This document shows, in pieces, positions 13,483-23,405 of a stretch of 64,000 bases of DNA. The position numbers and the translations under genes were made by a program. Positions within the stretch are counted from its first letter, which is position 1, and the number at the start of each line of letters is the position of its first letter. Origin of the DNA: Hybos culiciformis (taxonomy: Eukaryota > Arthropoda > Insecta > Diptera > Hybotidae); contig OZ023273.1 of NCBI GenBank assembly GCA_964007475.1, positions 48,919,525 to 48,983,524 of the forward strand, in the 5' to 3' direction. The notes under the pieces are model-generated. The model saw nothing but the letters and a program-made list of their open reading frames with translations. It did not search any database and was not told the origin of the DNA.

Positions 13483-13930
13483 ACGATCCCAAAAAAAAAC
13501 CGTTTTCTTATGTAATGTATTGGTTGTCATATAAATTTTTTTTTACATAAATAAACATATGCATGCGAATTTTTTTAAATAAATTATGAATGAATATAAA
13601 GATAAATGCGAAGAATGACAATAAAGAGAGTTTACATTTCGTCGGTCTCGTTTGTCCTATATTGTAGAAAAATTATAAAAAACTTAAATTTTAATATGTT
13701 CAAAGTTAGAAGTCGAAACCTCATAAATTATCCGCAAGACTATTTCCATTTTCCACAAAGTACCAAAATGTACTAAAAAAAAAGAAAAAAAAATTCAAAT
13801 CCAGCAGTTTCGTGATTTTTGAATGAGACCGACGATATTTAAAACAATTTCTAATTGCGGCTCTCGACAATTCTGATTTTTGTAATTTCGGCTCCTGTCG
13901 GGATAAAGTCTGGCCACCCCTGCTATATAG

Positions 13931-14925
13931 TTTTCTACTTGATTTTATTATTATGATGTTATTATGTATTTCTACATTATATAGAGGTATTTAGTTTCGA
14001 TTCAATTTTAATTTAGTAATTTATTATTTATTTCTTAGCCCGGGCATAATTATTTGAATATTTTTTTACGATAAAATTCCTGAAATAATAAACAAACAAA
14101 ATTTTATGTTAATTAGAGAAGTAGATATCAACATTTAATAAATATTACGTATATATTACAATAATGATCTCATGTGATTCTCCTGCTTAACAGATATAAA
14201 AATAAATAATTAAAAAAGTTTTTTTTTTGTTAAAAACATAATTTAAATTATTTTTCAACCAGTCTCAGACAAAAAATTACCTCTTTAGAATATAATTTTA
14301 CAACAATAATAAATTCTTCGATAAAACAAAATACAATTGATATTATCGTAATAATATCTATAATATCTATTCTATATAGTGAAAATTTCTATAGAAAATA
14401 ATAATCCCTTATCCTTTTAAAAATATAATTTATATAATATACAAAAGGAAAGTAAATTATTTGTTAATGAAGCTTGCAAAAATTATTTTTTTTAAATCTA
14501 TTGTTTGAAAGCATCAAAATATTATGTATATATATGTTGTACTATGTTATAATTCGTATTCTGTTTTTGTCTTTCTGTCATTTTCTTTCATTTAGAACAA
14601 AAAAAAAACAAACCCCTCTTTAAGAATACTTTTTAACTGACTTCATTTTATTGTTCTAATCTTCATATTATGATAATGATAGAAGTTTAATGATGGCAAT
14701 ATTTGGAGGACTCCTTAAGATGTTTTGTTGATAAGCCTATTTTTTTGTTTTTGTTAAAAATGAAAATTGAAGAACAATTAATGCCTTACCCATAATAATG
14801 GTAACATTAATAAAGTTAAGTTAAGTTAAGTTTATTGCGTCTTTGTTTTTTTTTTTTTTCAATACAACTTATAAAAATTTATACTATTTACTTATAAATA
14901 TTTATACTATTTACATTAGGCTATG
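13931..14925. other. AT-rich spacer
   Basis: No gene. A short TTAAG repeat (about 14813-14832) and an ATACTATTTACTTATAAATATTT duplication near 14880 are the only visible structure. Confidence 0.45.
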
Positions 14926-14933
14926 TGTATGAC

Positions 14934-15444
14934 TAGGGTTGTCAGATGAAATCATAAAGATTACAAAATTTTGAAAAAATAAAAAAAATTCTAGCCTATT
15001 GCATTAAAAACATTCAAATTTCAATATTTTCAAATTTCTTATAGAGTACGATTCAAATCACTTGAACTTTTAAGAGAGGGTAAAATTTGAATAAAATTAT
15101 TATAAAAAATTGCATGATCTTTTTTCTTAAATAATTTTCCCTAAATTTTGTATGGAATTTTGTAATGGAAAGGGAAAGCTTTGCATAACAGATTGGTCAA
15201 GTGATTTGAATCGTACTCTACCATTTTGACCGTTTACTCAAAACACTTGAGCGACAAAAAAATTCCTGAAATTTGAAGAAGGCAGAAATATAAAAAAAAC
15301 TAATCAACTAAATTTTTCGCAAAATAATAAGCATCGGGTGGAATACCGGACAAATGTATGTCCGGTCCTTCACATTTTATCCCAACGGACAAGTAGTTGA
15401 ATTAACGAACTGTCCGGTTCAATACCGGACACCTGGCAACCCTA
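14934..15444. mobile_element. 511-bp miniature inverted-repeat element with 8-bp target duplication
   Basis: Ends read TAGGGTTGTCAG and, reverse-complemented, TAGGGTTGCCAG. A perfect 8-bp duplication TGTATGAC flanks it at 14926-14933 and 15445-15452. The length of the duplication and absence of coding capacity fit a hAT-type MITE. Near the right end are several CCGGAC/GTCCGG words (15340-15432). Inside, 15042-15064 and 15195-15219 form complementary arms. Confidence 0.85.
15042..15219. repeat. Internal inverted repeat with about 23-bp arms
   Basis: AGAGTACGATTCAAATCACT at the left is matched exactly by its reverse complement at the right, extending to TTGA. The arms are about 130 bp apart and sit inside the 511-bp element, offset from its ends. 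This may be a second, nested inverted-ended element or a cruciform-forming part of the MITE. Confidence 0.8.
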
Positions 15445-15537
15445 TGTATGACCTAATTATTATTAACAAGGATCATAAATGTTATACTAAGAGAAACTAA
15501 TTTATATTTTATTACACACATTTTTTTTATCAGTATT

Positions 15538-15718
15538 TAGGTAAGATCTTTGCGTAACTAAGATCCACATTATTTGTGCTCGTGGGCTGACTAGAGGGAA
15601 GAGGGAAGGAAATCGATGTAGGATTGGGAGTTAATTGAAGATAAGCAGGATTACTCCTCCGAACAAGGCCTTTCCCACCGACCACAGCTTCTGGAATGGA
15701 AGCTCTAGCATGTGTTCA
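15538..15718 (-). pseudogene. Short proline/serine-rich coding-like fragment, possibly LINE ORF1
   Basis: A patch of clearly higher G+C and complexity is open on the minus strand for about 63 codons, closed by a stop upstream (near 15718) and TGA downstream. The translation is basic at its start (GGKGLVRRSN), then Pro/Ser/Thr-rich (PLPSSQPTSTNN), and ends with SYAKILPKY. A Pro/Ser-rich tract followed by S-Y/W-A-x-x-L is common near the start of gag-like ORF1 proteins of insect LINEs, so a truncated LINE piece is my best guess. There is no further domain, and a host exon fragment cannot be excluded. Confidence 0.25.
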
Positions 15719-16101
15719 GACGGTAACATTAATAAATAAAATAAAAAATGTAGGTTAATAAGGAAAACAAAACAAATTAAATTTTCTTTTTTAACTTTAA
15801 ACTATTATTTTTTTTTCTATAATTTTTAGGTTCAGAATAGCTATATAGTTTAATATTTTACATATAAATTCTTAAATGTATTTGTACAAGAATGAATGTT
15901 TTGGGTAATATTTTCATTTGAAATTAAATATGCTAATTACATATTTTAGCTCCAAAAGAAAAAAAATGTATCCACTTGAGTTTTAGTTCTGATTGTGTTT
16001 CTTGATTTCAATAAAAAACCTGCAGGAGAGCAGCCTGTGCCGTTTTGAAACCGTGTCTTCTTTTTTTTTTAAATAAAGACTCTTTAAAGCAAACAGTAAT
16101 A

Positions 16102-16607
16102 AGAGCCCTCAATGTGAAAAATTTCAAAAAATCGGTCTTAGTTTGGCTTTGATTGTAGGGTTACTACAATCTAGACTGGCTCCAGGGTAGGTGAGGCGGA
16201 TTTTTTAAATTTTAAGTTTTTTGGCGCAAATGAGCCTTTAAAAAACTTGAACACATTTGCTTGGATTCTGAAGTAAAGGATAAAGATAATAAAAAATGTC
16301 AAACGCAGAAATAAAGCTAAAATACCACTCTCCAGCGCTGGTGACATGAAATTTTGAATTTCTTTAATTTCCTAAACAATTTTTAATTAATTCATTTATT
16401 TCTAAGAATTTTTTAATTTTTTTGATAAATTACAGTTTCTGCACAGAAATAAAATTCAAATATAGTTTTGTGATTTTCGGGTAGAGGTGTTTTTCGAACA
16501 ATTTTTGTCGCATTTTTCACGGCCGTTTATTTTCTGTAAAATAAATAAAAAAAAACTGCAAAAATAGAAAACAGAAATAGAAAACAGAATTTCACATGGA
16601 GGGCTCT
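16102..16607. mobile_element. 506-bp MITE with TA target duplication
   Basis: The left end AGAGCCCTCAATGTGAAA is matched by the reverse complement of the right end (AGAGCCCTCCATGTGAAA), 17 of 18 bases, with TA on both outer sides. No coding capacity. A partial relative of the left part lies in the opposite orientation at about 37621-37690. TA duplication suggests a Tc1/mariner-related or other TA-targeting transposase, but ends alone do not settle the superfamily. Confidence 0.8.
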
Positions 16608-17781
16608 TAAGTCATCAAAATTTTTTCTTCTTCGAGTTTTTTTATTTTTTATGACTACCTAATTTTATATATATGAAAGAAATTTCATTGAATTTTATCA
16701 CGTAAAATTGTTTAAAGGGATTTCATATGTTTGGAAATGATTTGAAAAAAAAAAAAAAAAAAAAATAATATTATATAAAAAATATGTTTGAAAATGTGTA
16801 AGTTAGGAAACAACATTTTAACAGAATTTGTCAAGAATTTGTACTTTCTTAGCAATATAATCTCATGAGAACTTGGTAGTGAAATAATAAAAAAAAATTT
16901 TTTTTTAGGAAAATATTGTTGATTATAATTTTATTCTATAGAATTCAGATATGAATAAAAAAAATGATTTCTTCTCAGAATAAAAATAAGCTTAAATATT
17001 TATTCAAAAATTTTAATACTGTTTGTATTAAACATTTAAAAGATGTATAATTGTATGTATTTGATTTTTTAAACGATAAGTGATAAATTTTGAAATTAAA
17101 AAAGGAAACAATATTGTTATCTGATTAAAAATTATATAGTTTTTTTCTTAATCGCACTTTAATGAACAATTTTGCAAAATTTTTAAGTATTATTTCACAT
17201 GTTATTCAAATCCCATAATTCTTCTTAAAAACTTAATACCCAGTAATAGCCCACTATTGATATTAAACCAAACTTTATTTGTGTAACTGAATTTGTATAT
17301 CATTTTCTTGCTTAGTCTAAGTGCACTACTCAGAACAAAATTTTCAACAACGCTCTTAACAGTGCACTATATACAACAGTGCACTATATAATTTAACTTA
17401 TAAAGGATTCTTAACAATTTGTGATGTTACAGAAGTTTTTTTTTTTTTTTTATATTTATGAAATAGGCACACGCTTTTAATATAGTTTTTTTTTTAAATA
17501 AAAAAATAAACAAAAAATATATGATAGAAAAACTTTTATAATTTGATTTCTTTTTTACCCTAAGCATAAGGACCACTCACAATATATTTCCTAAACATAC
17601 ATATTTAAAATAAACATTAATATAAAATCGATCAAAAAAAAATTTTCTTTAAAAAATCTGAAGTTTTTCTTTATACTCAAAACATAAAATTGATGTGTTG
17701 GGGAATGAAATTCTTTGTTAAATTTATTTGACTTGAATAAAAAATAGAAATATTTACCAAAAATGCATATCCAATACATAC
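16608..17781. other. AT-rich spacer
   Basis: Contains a 21-base A run near 16745 and a repeated ACAGTGCACTATATA phrase at about 17360-17390. No gene seen. Confidence 0.45.
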
Positions 17782-17800
17782 AAGTCGTCCCATCAATGCT

Positions 17801-18430
17801 TATTTGTCGTAACTGACTTTTTTGAGATTTTGAAATTATTGGCTCATATATACTAAAAATTTTAAATCTTTTTTTTGCACGTATCCAGATAACGATACCT
17901 ACCTCCAATCCCGAGATATTCAGTGTCGACTTTATCGTAAACGCAAAATTTGGGAAAAAAAATCGTGCTTATTTGTCTTACCTGATAGACTAATATTTTT
18001 TTATATGAGAAATTTTAGTTTTTTATTAAATTACACTTCAGACACTTTTAATTCCTGTTTGTCGTATTAAATACTTGATTTTATTTTTTTCTTCTATATG
18101 AAAACTAATTTCTTATTTGTCGTATGTTTAAAAAAAATATATATCTAGGCGTATCTTGTCATTAACAATTGGCTGCTTATTTGTCGTTCACAATACTGAA
18201 GAGTTTCATATAAGACAAGTTTGTTAAATCTTATTTTATTTCTTATTTGTCGTACTCTATACAGATTTTTAATAACTTAGAGAACTTGTATACTGTTTTT
18301 ATTTGTCTTTTGTAGGACATGATCTAGTACTTCGATAATTTTCGTTTTCTACTTATTTGTAGTACCTAGAACAAGATCTACTTTTTCGGTCGTCTTGAAT
18401 TTCATTTTCTTCCGTTCATATTTGTTGTCG
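17801..18430. repeat. Periodic array of TTATTTGTCGT motifs
   Basis: The inner part of the terminal repeat, TTATTTGTCGT, recurs with small changes near 17969, 18053, 18112, 18176, 18243, 18300, 18352 and 18419, mostly 52-67 bases apart. Near the right end the reverse form (ACGACAA) appears around 19870, 19907 and in the terminal repeat. Repetition of a terminal-repeat word in subterminal DNA is typical of transposase-binding sites. That function is inferred. Confidence 0.75.
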
Positions 18431-18724
18431 TGGGGTTTCAGTTTATAGCCCCGTTTCACTATTAAAACTGCTCACAAAAATGAGCTACCCAAATGTTAAA
18501 CTGGTTGTAATGCAATTACAGAGCGAAGACTTTTTTAATTTTAATATAGCATCTGATTTATATAGTATTTGGATTCCTTTTTTTTAAAACCAGATACATT
18601 CTTTATGAAAGAGAAAATTTATTTAATTTGAAATATAAATTTAATTTTTCTGATAAGGAATTTTCTGTGTTAACTATTTCAAAAAAAAACCAAAAAAAAT
18701 AAAATTAAACTACCTTTAGTCAAT

Positions 18725-19027
18725 ATGGTAAAATTAGTCGGAAGAAGTTTGACTAAAGAAAAAGAAAAAGATTTAAAATCTATGATCAAATACATGGATG
18801 AAATTGATGCTGTATATTATACAAAAATAATTGGAAACAATTCAGAACACCTAAACTTTCCAGCAAAATCATTGAAAGTTTTAATTAATTCTCCAGAATT
18901 AAAAAACAAGCAAAGAGCAAAATATGTAGAAAATTCTAAAGCTGGTAAAACAAAACCTACGACAAAAATTATTAAAAAAAAAATCACTAAGAGCGCTCTG
19001 GACAAAGTAATTATCAAAAAAAAATAA
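18725..19027 (+). CDS. Lysine-rich 100-aa hypothetical protein inside the 2.3-kb element
   Basis: A 100-codon frame starts at an ATG with a favourable context (CAATATGG) and ends in TAA. I do not recognise the family. The protein begins with a helical-looking charged segment (residues 9-26, TKEKEKDLKSMIKYMDEI), has a middle part with hydrophobic residues, and ends in a lysine-rich basic tail from about residue 74 (AGKTKPTTKIIKKKITKS). A basic tail would suit DNA or RNA binding, but that is inference. It is the only credible frame in the element, and its codon use is less repetitive than the flanks. It could be the small accessory protein of the element, the remnant of a longer transposase, or a chance frame. 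No promoter is evident. Confidence 0.4.
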   Translation: MVKLVGRSLTKEKEKDLKSMIKYMDEIDAVYYTKIIGNNSEHLNFPAKSLKVLINSPELKNKQRAKYVENSKAGKTKPTTKIIKKKITKSALDKVIIKKK

Positions 19028-19076
19028 ATGTTAAACTACTTCTTAACTATTTTAAAAATATTTTTTTATATTTTGT

Positions 19077-19640
19077 TGTGAATTCATTTTTATTATTATT
19101 TAATTTTTGATATTATTTACTTGTGATGTTAGTTTGAATTTAAAAAAAAAAACAATATAAACAAAAAACTTGTTTTTTAATTCGACAAATTAAAGACTTA
19201 AAAACAAAACAAATATTTGGAAAAGTATTGATTAATAAAATAACTATTATACTAAGTATATATTACTTTTCTATTTTTATACCCTTATTATATTTAACTA
19301 TAACTGAGTACTAAGTACGAATATTTTTATATGGTTATTTGTGAATTAATTTTTATTATTATTTAATTTTTGATATTATTTACTTGTGATGTTAGATTAA
19401 ATAACAGAATATAAACAAAACTTATTTTTTTTAATTCGACAAATTAAAGTCTTAAAAAGAAATCAAATGTTTGGAAAAGTATTGATTAATAAAATAAATC
19501 TTATACTAAGTTTATTATTTTTCTATTTTTATACCATTATTATATTTTCATTACTGAGGACTATGTATGCGAATACTTTTTATATGCTTTTTTGTGAATT
19601 TAATTTTATTATTATTTAATTTGGATATTATTTACAATAT
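19077..19640. repeat. Tandem repeat with about 260-bp unit
   Basis: A unit beginning TGTGAATT and containing TTGATATTATTTACTTGTGA and TTAATTCGACAAATTAAAG starts at 19077, 19340 and 19593, the last copy partial. Copies differ by scattered substitutions. It follows the 100-codon frame within the inverted-repeat element. Confidence 0.8.
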
Positions 19641-20189
19641 ACCTAATGTGCCTTATTTTTATTCAAATAAATATGGAATACTTTATAAATTACATTGTTT
19701 TTATTAATATTTCAGATAATTTTCTTTTTTTCCAATATTTTAAAACAAAATTATTTCTACTTTATGTTACTGATTGATTTTAGGTGTCGTATTTATTACA
19801 CTTTGTATAGAAATTAGATAAAAACCTCTTTGTTTCTTAAATGTCGTAACTGCACTTTTTTGTCAGATACGACAACGATCGAAACGTTTTAGTGCAGATA
19901 CGACAATTTGCAAAAATTTGAAGCTTAATAACTCAAAAACTATTAACGTTGAAAGAAAGTGCTTTCACGAGAAAAAAGTTATCCCGTCGTAGAAACGAAT
20001 GTTGTTTTGCAATTGTCGATAAAACTAACAGATCGGCTATAATCAGCTTTTGAACTTTAAACTCGATTATCTCAAAACTAGGTTTATGTTAGTTGCGACA
20101 AATAAGCATTGATGGGACGAAGTTATAAATTTATAAGATTTCTATACAACGTTTGCATTAGTACTCTCTAAATAAATTTTGGCTAGATT

Positions 20190-20391
20190 GTGGGTAAAAA
20201 AACTAGATTGAGCAACTAGATTGTGAGCAACTAGGATCTAGTTGGAAATCTAGCTTCCAAAATTTACCTAGATTCTAGTTAAAATGCGAAACTAGATTCC
20301 TAGTGGAATTCTAGCTACCAAGGCTAGATCTTCCGTTAATTTACGATTGATCTAGTTTATTAAACCTGACTAGAATTCAATTTTTAAGACT
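20190..20391. repeat. Left subterminal CTAG-rich region, irregular part
   Basis: At least ten CTAG words occur in about 200 bases, in phrases such as AACTAGATT, ATCTAGTT and TTCTAGTT, in both orientations. This mirrors the right subterminal region and fits a cluster of transposase or accessory-protein binding sites. Confidence 0.65.
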
Positions 20392-20885
20392 AGAATATAG
20401 TAAATTTCTTTACTAGAAAATCAAGTGAATATAAATAAATCGTACAGTAAAAGTAATTGAATTCTAGTTAATACTTTAACTAGAAAATCTAGTGGATATA
20501 AATAGATGATACAGTAAAAGTAGTTGAATTCTAGTTAATACTTTAACTAGAAAATCTAGTGCATATAAATAGATGATACAGTAAAAGTAGTTGAATTCTA
20601 GTTAATACTTTAACTAGAAAATCTAGTGGATATAAATAGATGATACAGTAAAAGTAGTTGAATTCTAGTTAATACTTTAACTAGAAAATCTAGTGGATAT
20701 AAATAGATGATACAGTAAAAGTAGTTGAATTCTAGTTAATACTTTAACTAGAAAATCTAGTGGATATAAATAGATGATACAGTAAAAGTAGTTGAATTCC
20801 AGTTAATACTTTAACTAGAAACTCTAGTGGACATAAATAGATGACACAGTAAAAGTAGTTTAATTCCAGTTAATACATTTACATC
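20392..20885. repeat. Left subterminal 67-bp tandem repeat, about 7 copies
   Basis: A 67-bp unit starts at 20459, 20526, 20593, 20660, 20727 and 20794, with a diverged copy before and a partial copy after. Each unit contains TTCTAGTTAATACTTTAACT followed by AGAAAATCTAGT. The middle copies are nearly identical. The CTAG sites lie in inverted pairs within each unit, as expected for a dimeric binding protein. Role inferred by analogy with TnpA sites of plant CACTA elements. Confidence 0.85.
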
Positions 20886-21242
20886 CAGTTCTCTTAATTA
20901 CAATTAACTTGTTTACGTTACTAGAATTTTTAGGGAAACACTGGAAATGTAGTTATGTGTAATGATCATCTAGGTAATAACGTTAACTGTTCTTACGTTT
21001 TTGGAAACTGCATAAATTATTTCAAACCTAGAAAACCTAGTGAAAATAGAATAAATACAAATACGTAAATAATTATTTATATATTACATAGTAATATATT
21101 TATTGTCATTTTCAAAAGTATTAATATTAACATAAAATAGAAATAAAAAATATGATCTTCATAATATAGTAAAAAATATTGAAATAAAAATATATCTTCG
21201 TGATATAGAAAAATTAACATAGAAAACAATAAAAATATATCT
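20886..21242. other. 3' flank of the SAM-domain gene inside the transposon
   Basis: AT-rich sequence between the left subterminal repeats and the gene's stop codon. A minus-strand AATAAA near 21099-21104 is a possible poly(A) signal. A GAAGATATATTTTTAT phrase is present twice (near 21190 and 21230). Confidence 0.5.
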
Positions 21243-23195
21243 TCAAAGTTTCATGAAGAATTTATGAACACTTTCGATAAGTTTTACTTTACATTTTGGT
21301 AATTCAAAAATTTTAGTTTCAAAGAAATTATAAAATTTTTTTAAATTTTTATCATAATTAATTTGAAAAAGCCAATGGCAATAAAAAAGAGTCTTAAATG
21401 CTTTTACCGCATCTGTTCCAATATAAAAAACACATTGTTCTACAATGATATTGTATTCACCAACATCTCCTTTCTTTTCTGATTTACATATAATATAAGG
21501 ATGTACATTCGAATGGTTTGAAACAAAATTTTCAATAGGCTCTTCAATCTAAAATTAGTAACTAAAATTAAAAATTTTCATTAATCTTTAAGAAAATATA
21601 TTACATCAATCCAACAAATAAGATTTTGAATCTCTTGAAAAGCTTGGATGGTCTCCCATTCTGTGATATTTTCTGCGATTTGTGCATGAGATCGTTTTAA
21701 TCCTCTTGCTACCAATAACTTTGTTAAAGCGACCAATGATCTAATAAAATCTAAAAGAAAAAAAAATACATGTATAGAGTATTAAGTAAAAGGAAATATA
21801 TCACAATAATAATATATAATGTACATACCACTGCTTATTTGATTGTGAACTTCTTTTTTTTCCAAAATTTTACCTATCAATGGTATGTATTTTTGTTCAA
21901 AATTGTCTAGTTGTGAACCACTTATTACAAAATAATCTTTTTCAATCTGTAATATTAATGAAATTAGGTTTTATATTATAAAATTAAATTTTTTTTTACC
22001 AAAGCAGCGTTATAAGATGTAAGATGTGGATAAAGTTCTAAAATTTCTTTAACTGGTTTTTTCGCTTTCATCATATTAATTCTGTGATTTTCCGTTTTTA
22101 GCATTAAATCAAAAATTTGGCTTTCATTTTGATTATTTGGCTGAAGCTTACTCAATTTGGTGATCTGTTAAAAAAAAAATTTGAAAATTTAAATATTATA
22201 ATAATAATTCATAAGCTTACCTCAGTATTTGGTTCTGTATTTGAGTTATCACTTTGGATAGAATTTTTTCGTGCTGCTGACGAATTTCTTTTTTTTTTTT
22301 GGTGACAAATGCAATCTAATATTTTCTAATCTGAATTCTACTCTACCAGCGGCTCTTTTTCCATCTCGTGATCCTTTTGGGTCAAACCAAAAAGTCTTTA
22401 AGAAAAGATAATATAATTATGTATATTATGTATATTATAAAGAAACTATTACAACTTACGTGCTGAGGTACATCTGGCAAATCAGCGCAGCCCAGTTGTG
22501 GAAATGTTGACACAATACTCTTTGCCAGGTTTATTTTTTGTTGTATATTTGGATAACTTAAAATTTGGATAAAAAATCAATTAAGAAAACATGAATTTTT
22601 TTTAACTTACTATCCGCATTCCATCACAAGATCATCGACAACCATCCGGTTTAAATCAATAATTTCAAAATTGGTTAATTCATTACCCTTGTCTAATTTA
22701 GATATCAGTTCTAAGCCCGCTCGGGTTTTTCGTAGGATACTACGTATTGAAAAGACCTATTAGAAGATAATTATTATCAGTCATTATAATTTTTTTTAAA
22801 ATTATTTATATTTACTAATTTGATTTTATTTATAAAATTTAAAAGAAAAAATGTGATTTCAATTTTATTATTATTTGCTGATTCCATTCATTTCTGAAAT
22901 ATTATGTTTCTTTTTACTAAACTTGTTATGATTAAAAAAAAATTATTTATCACGTTTGGAACTTCCACAGAGTTCGATTGCATTTAAAATATTTTAATTA
23001 TTACAATTAATTATAGGCAATTGATTGAAAATTCAAAAATTGCAGTTTCATTTTTATCTACATTTCTCACAAAATAAAATTAAAATCTAATAAAATAATA
23101 ATACGAAAAATAATTATTTAAAATTTATATTTACCTTATCATATTTATTTATGATAACGAAGACGTCAGGTCAGGATTAGTCAAAACATCTGACG

Positions 23196-23267
23196 GAAAA
23201 CTTGTTGATGTTGATGCAATACTGCCAATTTCAAAACTTGTTGATGTTGATGCAATACTGCCAATTT
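23196..23267 (-). repeat. In-frame 36-bp tandem duplication in exon 2
   Basis: Two identical 36-bp units each encode a 12-residue FEIGSIASTSTS-type segment just after the SAM domain. Frame is kept. The perfect identity shows the duplication is recent relative to the lesions elsewhere or was maintained. Confidence 0.9.
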
Positions 23268-23405
23268 CAAATTCATATTTTGCTTTTATTATTTCAAGGA
23301 TAGTTTTCCTAGGACCTAATTTTATATTTAAATGGAGTAAATCTGCCTCTGTAATACTTTTTAAATTTGATTCTTTAACATTTTCATCTAAAAATATTAA
23401 TTCCA

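Larger units (their letters stand above)
12604..13922. mobile_element. Non-autonomous hAT-type DNA transposon with 8-bp target duplication
   Basis: The 1,319-bp element is bounded by a perfect 8-bp direct repeat, CTATATAG, at 12596-12603 and 13923-13930, the hallmark length for hAT insertions. The left end reads CATACTTGGCCAAACTGCGG and the right end, reverse-complemented, reads CAGGGGTGGCCAGACT. They share GGCCARACT near the tip, and further in both carry GAGAGCCGCA-type sequence (GCGGCTCTCG at both ends). No transposase frame is present; the open frames at 12596-13024 and 13305-13550 are by-products of the internal motif arrays. It would need a transposase supplied elsewhere. Confidence 0.85.
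17786..20119. mobile_element. 2.3-kb inverted-repeat DNA element with 4-bp target duplication
   Basis: A perfect 24-bp terminal inverted repeat beginning CGTCCCATCAATGCTTATTT occupies 17786-17809 and 20096-20119, with partial matching inward (AACTGAC against AACTAAC). AAGT is directly repeated outside both ends (17782-17785 and 20120-20123). The left third holds a periodic array of TTATTTGTCGT words that are also part of the terminal repeat, the centre holds one 100-codon frame, and the right part holds a roughly 260-bp tandem repeat. No transposase domain was recognised, so it is probably non-autonomous. A 4-bp duplication occurs in several eukaryotic superfamilies and does not identify one. 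Confidence 0.85.

Noticed and set aside
12596..13550. Several frames with QNF/TEF repeats
   Set aside because: They are translations of the 15-bp motif arrays of the hAT element and have no conserved domain.
17591..17908. 105-codon minus-strand frame
   Set aside because: It crosses the boundary of the 2.3-kb element and has no motif; a chance frame.
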